NCBI GenBank assembly: GCA_958477305.1
Contig: CAUEFI010000011.1
Span: 1 to 64,000, forward strand
Origin: HGM12998 sp900756495
GTDB lineage: Bacteria; Bacillota; Clostridia; Oscillospirales; Oscillospiraceae
Direction: 5' to 3'
DNA: 64,000 nt
The position numbers and the translations under genes are program-made. Below, in pieces: positions 42,869-52,424 of the stretch. The notes below the pieces were generated by a model. It was not told the DNA's origin and did no database searches. It was given only the letters and a program-made list of their open reading frames with translations. Positions within the stretch are counted from its first letter, which is position 1. Every line of letters begins with the position of its first letter.

Positions 42869-45172
42869 TCAAATCAGCCCCTTCCTTTGAAATGCCTCCA
42901 CCAGACGCTGGGGGCTCATGGGCAGGGTGTTGACCGCCACACCGGTGGCATAGAGCAGGGCGTTGCGAATGGCGGGCGCCACCGGGATGGACGGCGGCTC
43001 CCCCAACGCTTTGTTGCCAAAGGGCCCTGAGGGGTCCTCCGTCTCTACAAAGAGGGCATGGAGCTCCGGGTGATCCAGTGCCGTGGGCAGCTTGTAATCC
43101 AGCAGATTGCCGTTTAAAAGCCTCCCCGTGCCGGGGTCAAACTTCATCTCCTCGCTGAGGGCATAGCCCAGCCCCATACTGATACCGCCGTGGACCTGGG
43201 CCTCAGCCAGCTTGGGGTTAATCAGGCGGCCCGAGTCATGGACGTTGACAATACGCAGCACCTTGATCCTGCCCAGCGGTATATCCACCTCGATCTCGGC
43301 AAAGCAGCAGCCGAAGGAGAAGGTATTATCTTTTACCTGACAGGTGGCCTCAGCTGTGATATGAACGCTGTGCTCCAGGGAGTAGAAAGCCTCCATCGCC
43401 AGATCCGACAGGGAGAGCAGCGCCTCTCCGGTGGCGGCATCCACCACGTCTCTCCCCCGCACATCCAGTCTCCCCGCCTCAGGCAGCAGCCCCCGGGCGT
43501 AGTCCAGAAGCCTCTGCCGGAAGAGCTCCCCTGTCTTTTTAATGGCGTGGCCGGTGATATACGTCTGACGGGAGGCGTAAGCCCCTGTGTCAAAGGGAGC
43601 CGTATCGGTGTCCTGTACGGAGACGATATGTACGTCCTCGGCGGGGATGCCGACGGCCTGCGCGGCCATCTGGGTAAAGACAGTGTCGCCCCCCTGTCCG
43701 ATTTCGGTGGCGCCAAGCTGCAGCTGTACCGTACCGTCCTGGTTGAGAATCAGTCTGGCCGAAGAGGTCTCCAGAGAAATGGGATACACGCCGGTCTTAT
43801 AGGAGAAAACCGCCATGCCCACTCCCCTGCGGACCGGTCCGGTCTGGTTCTTATATTTCTCCCGCAGCTCATCCCAGCCGATCCACGCCCGCCCCTTCTC
43901 CATGCATTCCCGCGCTCCGGTGGAGTGGCAGGTGATGCCGTTGAGCGGGTCCACATAACCCAGGGGCATCAGGTTCTGATACCGGAATTCATAGGGATCC
44001 AGGTCCATTTCCCGGGCAATATCCTCCATCATACACTCCAGGGCAAAGTTGGCCTGGGGGATGCCGTACCCCCGCATGGCCCCCGGCGCGGACCGGTTGG
44101 TGTAGACGGTATAGGCCTCGCTGCGGTGCGCCAGCCGATCCAGGTAGGTCTGCCGGAACCCGGTAACGGCGTTGGCCGCGATGGAGTGCCCATGGGAGGC
44201 GTAGCCCCCCTGGTTGGACACGGCCACACACTCCCTGGCCATCAGGTTCCCATCCCCGTCCACAGCTGCGCGCACATCAAAGGCGATGGGGTGGCGGGAG
44301 CGGGTATTCTGGAAAGTCTCCTCCCTTGTGAGCTCCAGCTTGACGCAGCGTCCGCCCACCTGCGTACACAGCCAGGCGTTGAGCGGCTCGTAGAGCACCT
44401 CCTGTTTATTACCGAACCCGCCCCCCACGCAGGGCTTGATCACCCGTATCTTTCCCCAGGAAATCCCCAGCGCCTGACCGATAACCCGGCGCACGATATG
44501 CGGGATTTGGGTGGAGGTAACCACCGTGAGCCGGCCGCCCTCCACATAGGCATAGGAGACAGGGTTCTCCAGATGACAGTGCTGGACCTGCTGGGTCTCG
44601 TAATGGCCGTGAAACGGATGATAGGCCTTACAGGAGAGCACATCCTCCGCGCAGCGGAAGTCTGACGGGGGGATGGGGATCTCGGAGACGGTATGCTTGA
44701 GCACATTGTCCGGATACTCCTCATGGATGGGAACAACGCCAGGGGCCATGACCTCTCCCGGCTCCAGTACCACGGGGTAACTCTCATACTCCACCTGAAT
44801 GAGCTCTAATGCCCGCTGGGCGGTGATCGCATCCTCCGCCACCACAGCGGCGATATCGTCCCCGTAGATCCGCACCCGGCGGTTGAGCAGCTTTCGGTCC
44901 GCCACATCCTGATGGCTCTTTTCCACGCTCCAGGGATGGCCGGGGGTAGGATACTGGATGTCGGGCACATCAAAACAGGTCAATACCTTTACCACACCGG
45001 GCAGGGCGGCAGCGGCAGCTGTATCTATAGACTTGACCCAGCCGTTGGCAATGGTGCTGTGGAGAATTTTTGCCGTCAGCGCGGCGCGCATTCCCATATC
45101 ATCGGTATACTTGGCGCGTCCGGTCACCTTGTCAAATGCGTCCACCCGGATTAGATTTCTGCCGACCTCCAT
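42869..45172 (-). CDS. Molybdenum hydroxylase molybdopterin-binding subunit (xanthine dehydrogenase-like)
   Basis: 767 residues of the xanthine-oxidase large-subunit family: N-terminal a/b-hammerhead domain (DKVTGRAKYTDDM), molybdopterin-binding region with VGGGFGNKQEV, APGAMRGYGIPQ and GQGGDTVFTQMAAQ, and the active-site Glu in KALGEPPSIP. It hydroxylates a purine or other N-heterocycle with water oxygen. The frame has no in-frame TGA, so no selenocysteine; yqeB and yqeC in the neighbouring operon suggest the labile selenium cofactor version. ATG 45172 follows AGGAGG. First gene of the operon. Exact substrate (xanthine, hypoxanthine, nicotinate) is not settled by sequence. Confidence 0.92.
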   Translation of the reverse strand: MEVGRNLIRVDAFDKVTGRAKYTDDMGMRAALTAKILHSTIANGWVKSIDTAAAAALPGVVKVLTCFDVPDIQYPTPGHPWSVEKSHQDVADRKLLNRRVRIYGDDIAAVVAEDAITAQRALELIQVEYESYPVVLEPGEVMAPGVVPIHEEYPDNVLKHTVSEIPIPPSDFRCAEDVLSCKAYHPFHGHYETQQVQHCHLENPVSYAYVEGGRLTVVTSTQIPHIVRRVIGQALGISWGKIRVIKPCVGGGFGNKQEVLYEPLNAWLCTQVGGRCVKLELTREETFQNTRSRHPIAFDVRAAVDGDGNLMARECVAVSNQGGYASHGHSIAANAVTGFRQTYLDRLAHRSEAYTVYTNRSAPGAMRGYGIPQANFALECMMEDIAREMDLDPYEFRYQNLMPLGYVDPLNGITCHSTGARECMEKGRAWIGWDELREKYKNQTGPVRRGVGMAVFSYKTGVYPISLETSSARLILNQDGTVQLQLGATEIGQGGDTVFTQMAAQAVGIPAEDVHIVSVQDTDTAPFDTGAYASRQTYITGHAIKKTGELFRQRLLDYARGLLPEAGRLDVRGRDVVDAATGEALLSLSDLAMEAFYSLEHSVHITAEATCQVKDNTFSFGCCFAEIEVDIPLGRIKVLRIVNVHDSGRLINPKLAEAQVHGGISMGLGYALSEEMKFDPGTGRLLNGNLLDYKLPTALDHPELHALFVETEDPSGPFGNKALGEPPSIPVAPAIRNALLYATGVAVNTLPMSPQRLVEAFQRKGLI

Positions 45173-45284
45173 AAAAAGCACCTCCTCTTAGCCATCAGTA
45201 TAGCGCATTTTATCCAAAAAGGAAAGAGAAAGCACGGTAAACCTAAAAATTTGTTAGTTGTCCTGAAAATAGTTTGATTTTCTC

Positions 45285-45312
45285 TTGATTTCTGCCCCGC
45301 CTGTGCTATGAT
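45285..45312 (+). promoter_or_regulatory. Extended -10 promoter of the PLP enzyme/hydantoinase operon
   Basis: TTGATT (45285-45290), a 16-base spacer ending in TGC, and TATGAT (45307-45312), 35 bases before the start codon and divergent from the hydroxylase operon. Confidence 0.65.
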
Positions 45313-45346
45313 GGGGGTACAAATATCTCTGGAGGAGGCTCGTCCC

Positions 45347-46819
45347 ATGATTGACCTGACCATTAACCAAGTTCAGCTGGAGCACAACATTGAGGCGGCC
45401 CGCATGAACGGCGTGGTTATCCCCACCTTTGAAAACATGAAGCACCCCGAGACTGTCCCGGACAAGATCAAAGATCGCCTGAAACAGGTAGGACTATGGG
45501 ATGTCAATCCCCTCAATCTGTTTCGCATCACCTGGAAAAACGAGCAGAAGGAGACCGGCGGCCTTTACCGCCCCGTCCCCAACTACATCGAGCTTCCCCC
45601 CGCCCTCACTGGAGTCCCCGCCCGTATCGTCTGCCTGGTGGGCAAATGGTTCCCCACTGGCTGCCACAAGGTAGGGGCCTCGTTCGGCTGCCTGGTCCCC
45701 CGGCTGGTCACCGGCCAATTCGACGCCACCTGGCAGCGGGCGGTATGGCCCTCTACGGGCAACTACTGCCGGGGCGGAGCCTTCAACTCCAAGCTGCTAG
45801 GCGTCAAGTCGGTGGCCATTCTTCCCGCCGGCATGAGCCGGGAGCGCTTCGAGTGGCTGGAACAGATCGCCGGCGAGGTCATCGCCACCCCCGGCTGCGA
45901 GAGCAACGTAAAGGAGATCTTCGACAAGACCCACGAGCTGCGCCGGGAGAGCGACTGCATGATCTTCAACCAGTTTGAGGAGATGGGCAACCACCTGTGG
46001 CACTACCAAATCACCGGCAGCGCCATCCAGGAGGTCTTTGAGGCCATCCGACGGCCCGGCGACCGCCTCTCCGGCGCCTGCTTCACCTCGGGCAGCGCGG
46101 GCACAATCGGCTGCGGGGACTACCTGAAGGAAGTCTACCCCCAGATGAAGCTGGCGGTGGGCGAGGCCCTCCAGTGTCCCACCATCCTGGAAAACGGCTT
46201 CGGCGACCACCGCATCGAGGGTATCGGCGACAAGCACATCCCCTGGATTCACAACGTAAAGAACACCGACATGGTGATTGACATTGACGACGAGGACTCC
46301 CAGCGCCTGCTGCGCCTGTTCAACGCCCCCGAGGGCCAGAAGTACCTGCGCTCGGCCGGAGTGGACGAGGAGACCATTGCCAACCTGCCCCTGCTGGGCA
46401 TCAGCGGCATTGCCAACGTGCTGTGCTGCATCAAGCTGGCCAAGTACTACGAGCTCACCGGGCGGGACGTCGTGGCCACCGTGCTCACCGACTCGGCGGC
46501 CATGTACGGCTCCCGCATTCAGGAGCTGGCCGACACCTATGGCCCCTACGGTGAGACGGCGGCGGCGGTGGATCACCACCTCCACATGCTGGGCCTGCGC
46601 ACCGATGCCATGGCGGAGCTGAACTACTACCAGCGCAAGCGGATCCACAACCTGAAGTATTACACCTGGGTAGAGCAGCAGGGCCGGGATATGCACGAGC
46701 TCAACGACCTGTGGTACGACGAGGACAGCACCTGGAAGGGCGTCCACGGCCAGGCCGGGGCGCTGGATGAGCTGATCTCCGCCTTCAATGAGGCCACCGG
46801 AGTCCTCAGGAGCCTGTAA
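45347..46819 (+). CDS. Fold-type II PLP-dependent lyase/synthase-like enzyme
   Basis: 490 residues of the tryptophan-synthase-beta/cysteine-synthase superfamily. The PLP lysine is probably Lys108 in FPTGCHKVGASFG, and the phosphate cradle is GSAGTIGCGD near residue 245. I do not recognise a characterised orthologue; family members catalyse beta-elimination or replacement on amino acids, for example 2,3-diaminopropionate ammonia-lyase in the E. coli purine-degradation cluster. It is followed by a second PLP enzyme and a hydantoinase and is divergent from the molybdenum hydroxylase. ATG 45347 follows GGAGGAGG by eight bases. Confidence 0.78.
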   Translation: MIDLTINQVQLEHNIEAARMNGVVIPTFENMKHPETVPDKIKDRLKQVGLWDVNPLNLFRITWKNEQKETGGLYRPVPNYIELPPALTGVPARIVCLVGKWFPTGCHKVGASFGCLVPRLVTGQFDATWQRAVWPSTGNYCRGGAFNSKLLGVKSVAILPAGMSRERFEWLEQIAGEVIATPGCESNVKEIFDKTHELRRESDCMIFNQFEEMGNHLWHYQITGSAIQEVFEAIRRPGDRLSGACFTSGSAGTIGCGDYLKEVYPQMKLAVGEALQCPTILENGFGDHRIEGIGDKHIPWIHNVKNTDMVIDIDDEDSQRLLRLFNAPEGQKYLRSAGVDEETIANLPLLGISGIANVLCCIKLAKYYELTGRDVVATVLTDSAAMYGSRIQELADTYGPYGETAAAVDHHLHMLGLRTDAMAELNYYQRKRIHNLKYYTWVEQQGRDMHELNDLWYDEDSTWKGVHGQAGALDELISAFNEATGVLRSL

Positions 46820-46855
46820 TCCTGCCCCCGCCCTCTCAGAAAGGAGCTGCTTCTC

Positions 46856-48094
46856 ATGACCTACGTCCTCGGCGCCAGATGCGTCAAATGCGGCCGGGAG
46901 TACCCAGCGGTCCCCGACCTGACCACCTGCGCCTGCGGCGGTATCCTGGACCTCCAGTACGACTACGCCGCCATCCGGCGGGACTTCTCCCCGCATCAGC
47001 TGGCGCTAAGCCGGGACTTCTCCATGTGGCGCTACCGCCCCTTCCTGCCTGTGGAAGACACCTCTCCCCCGCCCCCTCTGCGGGTGGGCTGGTCGCCCCT
47101 GTACCGGGCCGACCGCCTGGCCGCCGAATTGGGCCTGAAGACCCTGTACATCAAGGACGACGGCCAGAACCCCACAGCCTCCCTGAAGGACCGGGCCAGC
47201 GCCATGGCGGTGGTCAAGGCCCGGGAGGCGGGGGCGGACACCATCGCCTGTTCCTCCACGGGCAACGCGGCCTCCTCCCTGGCAGGCAACGCCGCGGCGG
47301 CGGGCTTTCAAACCTACATCTTTGTCCCTGCCCGGGCGCCCAAGGGCAAGGTTGCCCAGCTCATGATCTTCGGGGCCACCGTCATCAGCGTGGACGGCTC
47401 CTACGAGGACACCTTCGAGCTCTCCAAGGCGGCCATCGACCGCTGGGGCTGGTACAACCGCAACGCCGCCATCAACCCCTACCTCTCCGAGGGCAAGAAG
47501 ACGGTCACCCTGGAGATCATGGAGCAGCTCCACTGGCAGGTCCCCGACTACATCGCCCTCTCGGTAGGGGATGGCTGCACCATCGCCGGGGCCTGGAAGG
47601 GCCTGACGGATCTGTACGCCGCCGGGTTCATCGACCGCCTCCCCCGGCTGATCTCTGTCCAGGCCGAGGGCTGCTGCCCCCTGAACCGCGCCCTCCGCAC
47701 CGGCGAGCCCTGGTCCCCCATGGAGGAGAACACCCTGGCCGACTCCATCGCCGTGGGGGTCCCCCGCAACGCCGACAAGGCTCTCGCCGCCGTCCGGGTC
47801 TCGGACGGCGTGGCCGTCAACGTCTCCGACGAGGAGATACTCGCCGCCATGCGCCTGCTCGGCCGCACCCAGGGCGTTTTCGGCGAGCCCGCCGGGGTGA
47901 CTGGCACGGCGGGAGTGAAAAAGGCCCTGGAGCTGGGCCTTATCTCCCCGGACGCCACCGTGGTCTCCGTCGTTACAGGCAACGGTCTCAAGGACGTGCA
48001 GAACGGCATCCGGGCCGCCGGGGAGCCCATGCTGGTTCCGCCCGACATGGGCGCTCTGCGCTCCGCCTTCTCCTCGCGAGGCATGGTATTTTAA
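46856..48094 (+). CDS. Threonine synthase-like PLP enzyme with N-terminal zinc finger
   Basis: 412 residues: four N-terminal cysteines (C9, C12, C25, C27) likely form a zinc ribbon, then a fold-type II PLP domain with Schiff-base Lys111 in NPTASLKDRASA and the glycine-rich VGDGCTIAGAWKG. It resembles class II threonine synthases in layout, but sits in a purine-catabolism context without thrA or thrB, so a lyase role on a diamino acid is an alternative. AAAGGAG precedes the ATG, 36 bases after the previous PLP gene. Confidence 0.8.
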   Translation: MTYVLGARCVKCGREYPAVPDLTTCACGGILDLQYDYAAIRRDFSPHQLALSRDFSMWRYRPFLPVEDTSPPPPLRVGWSPLYRADRLAAELGLKTLYIKDDGQNPTASLKDRASAMAVVKAREAGADTIACSSTGNAASSLAGNAAAAGFQTYIFVPARAPKGKVAQLMIFGATVISVDGSYEDTFELSKAAIDRWGWYNRNAAINPYLSEGKKTVTLEIMEQLHWQVPDYIALSVGDGCTIAGAWKGLTDLYAAGFIDRLPRLISVQAEGCCPLNRALRTGEPWSPMEENTLADSIAVGVPRNADKALAAVRVSDGVAVNVSDEEILAAMRLLGRTQGVFGEPAGVTGTAGVKKALELGLISPDATVVSVVTGNGLKDVQNGIRAAGEPMLVPPDMGALRSAFSSRGMVF

Positions 48095-48112
48095 CAGGAA
48101 AGGAAGAGGCCT

Positions 48113-48460
48113 ATGTACAAAACCACCGCCCGGGCCGTCACCGCAGTTCACGACCTCTTCGTCTTCGCCGCGCTCCTCTTCACCGTCGCATCCTTCTTTC
48201 TGCGCGGCAGCCGCCCCTATTCCGAGATGCCTACCGCATGGGTCGTCGTCTTTCTGCTGTGGCTGGCCTTTTGCGTCTGGTCCACTTGGAAGACGCTCTC
48301 AGCGCTGATCCGCGGCGGGGGGGCGCGTACCGCTAAATTCGAGGCTCTGATGGAGCGCCGGGCCCAGTCCGGCGGCTCCGCCGCCTCTGGCCTGTGGACC
48401 ATGACCATCGTCACCGGGATTGTCAGACTGGCCATTCCGGCTGTTCTCTGGACCATCTAA
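48113..48460 (+). CDS. Small membrane protein of unknown function
   Basis: 115 residues with three predicted membrane segments (about 12-30, 43-62, 94-113) and a basic central loop. No recognised family. AAGGAAGAGG precedes its ATG, 18 bases after the threonine synthase-like gene, and the hydantoinase gene follows ten bases later, so it belongs to the same operon. It could be a transporter accessory protein or a small channel; no evidence decides. Confidence 0.68.
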   Translation: MYKTTARAVTAVHDLFVFAALLFTVASFFLRGSRPYSEMPTAWVVVFLLWLAFCVWSTWKTLSALIRGGGARTAKFEALMERRAQSGGSAASGLWTMTIVTGIVRLAIPAVLWTI

Positions 48461-48470
48461 GGGGGCGGCT

Positions 48471-49853
48471 ATGTCTATCCTGATTCAAAACGGTACCCTT
48501 CTCTGCCCCGACGGCCCAATCCGGGCCGATCTGCGGGTAGCCGGGGACAGGATTGCAGAGATTGGCGTCTCTCTCCCCGTCCGGGACAGCCGGATCATAG
48601 ACGCTGCGGGCAAGCTGGTATTCCCCGGCTTTATCGACACCCATACCCACTTTGAGATGAACAAGGGCCTCCCCAACGAGACGGCAGACGACTGGCACTC
48701 CGGTACGCTGGCCGCCTTGGCAGGGGGCACCACCACCGTATTGGACTTTGCCGAACCGGAGCGCGGCTGCTCCCTCTCCTCTGCCCTGGAGGCTTGGCAC
48801 CGTCGGGCTGACGGGCGTTCCTCTTGTCATTACAGCTTTCATATGACCATCAAAGATTGGGATCCCCGTATCCGGGCCGAACTGCGGGACATGACGGCTG
48901 CCGGTGTGACTTCCTATAAGGTCTATTTTGCCTATGACAATCTGCGGGTATCCGACGCTGTGGCCTTTGAACTGATCCGGGCTGTCGGGGCGGAGGGCGG
49001 AATTGTGGGCTGTCACTGCGAGAACGGCGACTTGGTGACCGAGGGCATCCGGGCTCAGAAGGCCGCCGGGTGCTACTCTCCCGCCGCCCATCCCCTCTCC
49101 CGGCCTGCCGCGGCAGAGGCCGAAGCTATAACCCGCTGGCTGAGCATTGCTGAACTGGCGGGCTATCCGGTCAACGTCGTTCATCTGTCCACCGCCCGGG
49201 GGCTGGAGGCGATTCGGGCCGCCCGGGCCCGGGGGCAGCGCCTCTATGTGGAGACCTGCCCCCAGTACCTGCTACTGGACGAGGGTCGCTACCACCTCTC
49301 CGGCTTTGAGAGCGCCAAGTACGTCCTCTCGCCTCCCCTCCGCACCCCAGAGGATCAGGCCGCCCTGTGGGAGGCCTTAGCCAGCGGAGAGATCGACACG
49401 GTGGGCACCGACCACTGCTCCTTCGACTTCGGCGGGGCCAAGCAGCTGGGCCGGGACGACTTCTCCAAAATTCCCAACGGCATACCCGGGGTGGAGCACC
49501 GCCCCGTCCTCCTCTACACCGCCGGGGTGGCCGCAGGGCGCATCACCGCCTATCAGCTCATGAAGCTGCTGTCCGAGCAGCCCGCCCGCCTCTTCGGTAT
49601 GTACCCCGCCAAAGGGGCGCTGTCTGTGGGCAGCGACGCTGATGTTGTTATCTATGACCCAAATTCTACAGACCGTATTACCTCTGCTGGTCAGCATCAG
49701 AACGTGGATTATACCCCCTATGAGGGTATGGAAACGGCAGGGCGAATCCATATGGTTCTTCTCTCCGGCGAAGTGGCTGTGGACTGCGGCAGCGTCGTCC
49801 TCCCCAACCGGGGCCGCTTTGTCCGCCGGGGTCCCTCCGGCTTCTGGCGGTGA
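48471..49853 (+). CDS. Dihydropyrimidinase/hydantoinase-family cyclic amidohydrolase
   Basis: 460 residues of the D-hydantoinase family. Binuclear metal ligands are visible: H58 and H60 in DTHTHFE, probable carboxylated Lys150 in TSYKVYF, H182 in GCHCENGD, H238 in VVHLSTARG and Asp in GTDHCSFDFGG. It opens cyclic amides such as hydantoin, dihydropyrimidines or allantoin. In the purine-degradation cluster of gut bacteria a hydantoinase acts downstream of ring oxidation. ATG 48471 follows GGGGGCGG. Its stop overlaps the start of the cytidylyltransferase gene. Confidence 0.9.
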   Translation: MSILIQNGTLLCPDGPIRADLRVAGDRIAEIGVSLPVRDSRIIDAAGKLVFPGFIDTHTHFEMNKGLPNETADDWHSGTLAALAGGTTTVLDFAEPERGCSLSSALEAWHRRADGRSSCHYSFHMTIKDWDPRIRAELRDMTAAGVTSYKVYFAYDNLRVSDAVAFELIRAVGAEGGIVGCHCENGDLVTEGIRAQKAAGCYSPAAHPLSRPAAAEAEAITRWLSIAELAGYPVNVVHLSTARGLEAIRAARARGQRLYVETCPQYLLLDEGRYHLSGFESAKYVLSPPLRTPEDQAALWEALASGEIDTVGTDHCSFDFGGAKQLGRDDFSKIPNGIPGVEHRPVLLYTAGVAAGRITAYQLMKLLSEQPARLFGMYPAKGALSVGSDADVVIYDPNSTDRITSAGQHQNVDYTPYEGMETAGRIHMVLLSGEVAVDCGSVVLPNRGRFVRRGPSGFWR

Positions 49854-50410
49854 CGCGGGTAGGCGCGGTCCTTATGGCCGCGGGGTCGGCCCGTCGTTTC
49901 GGACGCAATAAGCTTCTTTACCCGATTGACGGCATCCCTCTGATTGAGCGAACCATGGCTGCGCTTCCCGCTTCCCTTTTTTCCCGGGCCGTTGTCGTGA
50001 GTGCCTATCCCGATATTCTCAGCCGGGCGGCTGAGCGCGGCTATCTCCCCGTTGAAAATACAGTATCTGCGGAAGGACAGGCCGCATCTGTCCGCCTGGG
50101 TTTGGCCGCGTTGGGAGAGATGGATGCAGCTCTCTTCGCTGTCTGCGATCAGCCTCATTTGACAACAAACAGTATTATTCGGCTTATTAACTCCTTTTTG
50201 GATAGTCCAGACCACATCTGCGCCCTCTCCTGGCAGGGCAGAAGGGGAAATCCAGTTATTTTTCCAGCCTCCTGTTTCTCCGAGCTCGCCGCGCTGACCG
50301 GCGACGTGGGAGGAGGCTCTGTTATCCGTGCCCATCCCTCACTTCTTCGCCTGGTGGAGGCCGCCTCACCGGATGAGCTGCGGGATATTGATACACCGGC
50401 GGATCTGTAA
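49850..50410 (+). CDS. mocA: Molybdenum cofactor cytidylyltransferase-like (MocA)
   Basis: 186 residues with the MobA/MocA nucleotidyltransferase signature VLMAAGSARRFGRNKLL at the N-terminus and CDQPHLTTNSI near residue 104. It likely attaches CMP to molybdopterin, giving the dinucleotide cofactor needed by xanthine-oxidase-family enzymes such as the one encoded at 41.5-45.2 kb. Start is GTG at 49850, overlapping the hydantoinase stop (GTGA). Last gene before a terminator. Confidence 0.87.
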   Translation: MTRVGAVLMAAGSARRFGRNKLLYPIDGIPLIERTMAALPASLFSRAVVVSAYPDILSRAAERGYLPVENTVSAEGQAASVRLGLAALGEMDAALFAVCDQPHLTTNSIIRLINSFLDSPDHICALSWQGRRGNPVIFPASCFSELAALTGDVGGGSVIRAHPSLLRLVEAASPDELRDIDTPADL

Positions 50411-50416
50411 GACACT

Positions 50417-50460
50417 GGCCCGGGACGGCTGACGCTGTCCCGGGCCGGTTCATTATATAG
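50417..50460 (+). terminator. Terminator after mocA
   Basis: A 13-bp stem (50417-50429 with 50434-50446) with one G-U pair, TGAC loop and an AT-rich tail. It separates the plus-strand operon from the convergent anti-sigma gene. Confidence 0.75.
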
Positions 50461-50467
50461 CAGCGCC

Positions 50468-51736
50468 TCAAGGACTCCAAAGCTCCTCTCCCAACAGCTT
50501 GAGAGAGGAAATACTCTCCAGATCCACCGGTTCGTCAAAGGGAAAGAGGGAAAATGCGGATTCTTCTCCCTCGCTTCCCACCGACGCCATGTTTCCCGTT
50601 ATCCCAGCCCGGCTACCGCCGTCCAACTCCACCGCAAGCTGATAGAGAAAGCTGCCCTTCTCGTCCCGTCCGCTGTAAAAAACCGCCACGCTGAGGGGCG
50701 ATACCACAAGCCTCTCCACATAGAAGGGGCCTATCTGCCGGTTTACCGCGATTTCCCTCTGTTCCACCGGTTCCAGCGCCACAGGAACCCGCCATTCGCC
50801 TTCTATCCTTGCCTCCGGGCCGCGATAGCCGCCATAGATCCGCAGGCTGTCCAGGTCAGACAATTTGTCGGCGCTTAAAGCAGGGAACATGATGTCGTAT
50901 CCATCCTCCACCTCGGTTTTGACGCTGTCCGCCTGATAGATCGCACTGCCCGGTTGGGATTTGCTCTCCGGCATAACCGACAGTGCAGAGCCGGTGTACC
51001 CCTCTTCCAGGGCCAGCCGCACATGAAATCTCCCACTGGCGTCAAACCCCATCGAAGAAATGGACACGCCTTCACAATCATTGCTGTACCGAGGCGTCTG
51101 CCCCGGCAGGAGGACGATATCTCCTTCCTCCGTCATGACAGTCTCCAGCGTCTCCGCCTCTTCGGGCGGTTGAAATCTTGCGTCGGCATAGCGGCCGGCC
51201 GGGTCCAGGCCGGTCACTGCCAGCTCCGCAGCCCGGCTCAGGTCCCCTCCCTCTACGCGGATCTCCACCACCAGCTGATGCAGCGCCTCATCAAACGTAC
51301 GTACGCGGCAGCCCGTCACCCGGCCCAACGCTGCACGCTCTGTGATTAGCTCTGCACTGACGCCAGTGTGTCCGTTGAGCCTGGCGCCTGTCAGGTCGGT
51401 CACGGTAAAGTACACCTGCGCAGTGTACCCATCTGCATAGGCGCCCTCCAGCCGCACCTCAATCCCCTGTGTCGCGAAAGTCCCCTCCAACTCTCTGACA
51501 TAGGGCGAAAATGGCCCTGCCATACCGTCCAGCGCCTCCCGAATGGTTGGCCCCGCTGCAACCGCCGTCACAATCAGCGCCCCACACAACACCAAGGCAA
51601 CGACCACCTGCCTTGACAGCCCCCGCCTCCGGTGTGCAGCCCCTCTCTCCAGCCGATCCAGCAGCCCGGCGATCTGCCCATCGGTAGGACCTAAAGCCTC
51701 CAGCTCCCGGCGCAACTCCTCATGAAAACCGCTCAT
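50468..51736 (-). CDS. DUF4179 anti-sigma factor
   Basis: 422 residues: a cytoplasmic N-terminal helical region (1-40), one membrane segment (about 43-62), and a large extracellular part with a DUF4179-like domain (EGTFATQGIEVRLEGAYADG). Such proteins sequester the ECF sigma factor encoded just before them; its start overlaps the sigma gene stop by 17 bases. The signal that releases the sigma factor is unknown. Confidence 0.83.
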   Translation of the reverse strand: MSGFHEELRRELEALGPTDGQIAGLLDRLERGAAHRRRGLSRQVVVALVLCGALIVTAVAAGPTIREALDGMAGPFSPYVRELEGTFATQGIEVRLEGAYADGYTAQVYFTVTDLTGARLNGHTGVSAELITERAALGRVTGCRVRTFDEALHQLVVEIRVEGGDLSRAAELAVTGLDPAGRYADARFQPPEEAETLETVMTEEGDIVLLPGQTPRYSNDCEGVSISSMGFDASGRFHVRLALEEGYTGSALSVMPESKSQPGSAIYQADSVKTEVEDGYDIMFPALSADKLSDLDSLRIYGGYRGPEARIEGEWRVPVALEPVEQREIAVNRQIGPFYVERLVVSPLSVAVFYSGRDEKGSFLYQLAVELDGGSRAGITGNMASVGSEGEESAFSLFPFDEPVDLESISSLKLLGEELWSP

Positions 51737-52226
51737 AGTTGCCCTCCTCCCCCAGCATTTCCCTCAGCAGGCCTCTGGCTCGGAAAAGCCACGTTCGGAC
51801 TGTGGCCTCATTTTTGCCCAGGGCTGAGGCAATTTCAGCTGTACTCCGCTCCTCATAGTAATAGAGTACCACCGGAATACGATACTTCTTCGGCAGAGCC
51901 AGTACCGCCTCCAGCACGCCGCCCTCCTCAGGGCCGGGCTCTGATGCGGTCTCCAAAGACTCGTCCAAAGGCAGCTCTTTTCGGCGCTTTCGCAGGGTGT
52001 GCAGGCTGTTGGCGCAGTTCACCGCTACCCGCAGCAGCCAGGCCCTGCAGTGTTCTTCATCCCGAAACACCGGATTCCTCCGTACCAGCCGCAGGAAAAC
52101 CTCCTGAAGAATATCCTCAGCATCTTCCCGGTTCCCCGTTCTTGCGTAAGCCAGGCGATAGAGCGCCGGGGCGTGACGGCGAACCAGCGTCTCCAACTCC
52201 ACACCCGTCCATTCCACAGCCGTCAC
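51720..52226 (-). CDS. ECF-type RNA polymerase sigma factor
   Basis: About 168 residues with sigma region 2 (LYRLAYARTGNREDAEDILQ, EVFLRLVR) and region 4 (KKYRIPVVLYYYEERSTAEI, ASALGKNEATVRTWLFRARG), the two-domain ECF layout. The start is uncertain: GTG at 52226 behind AAAGGA is chosen, while the open frame reaches a TTG at 52274. It is coupled to the downstream anti-sigma gene. Targets probably include its own promoter. Confidence 0.88.
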   Translation of the reverse strand: MTAVEWTGVELETLVRRHAPALYRLAYARTGNREDAEDILQEVFLRLVRRNPVFRDEEHCRAWLLRVAVNCANSLHTLRKRRKELPLDESLETASEPGPEEGGVLEAVLALPKKYRIPVVLYYYEERSTAEIASALGKNEATVRTWLFRARGLLREMLGEEGNYERFS

Positions 52227-52424
52227 CACATCCTTTCTGCTTTTTACACCCGCCAAATGTCCGAAATGTTTCAATAAAAAAATTTTTACTCCAGCCCAAA
52301 GATCGCTGTCAGGAAAGCGGATCTATCCTGTTTAGGGCGGCAGGCTTTTTTACCTTACGGCTTTTTATAGGTGTCTCAAACTCTGAGGGGTTCCGCCGCA
52401 TCGCACCACATCAGCTAAAGTTGC

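Noticed and set aside
43190..44665. A 491-codon plus-strand frame
   Set aside because: Antisense to the molybdopterin subunit gene, whose catalytic motifs lie here.
42869..45172. Selenocysteine in the molybdenum hydroxylase
   Set aside because: The frame has no in-frame TGA; in this enzyme class selenium is a labile cofactor ligand, not selenocysteine.
46879..48336. A 485-codon frame overlapping the threonine synthase-like gene
   Set aside because: Same strand but another frame; extremely Gly/Arg/Pro-rich, with no family features, while the overlapping frame has zinc and PLP motifs.
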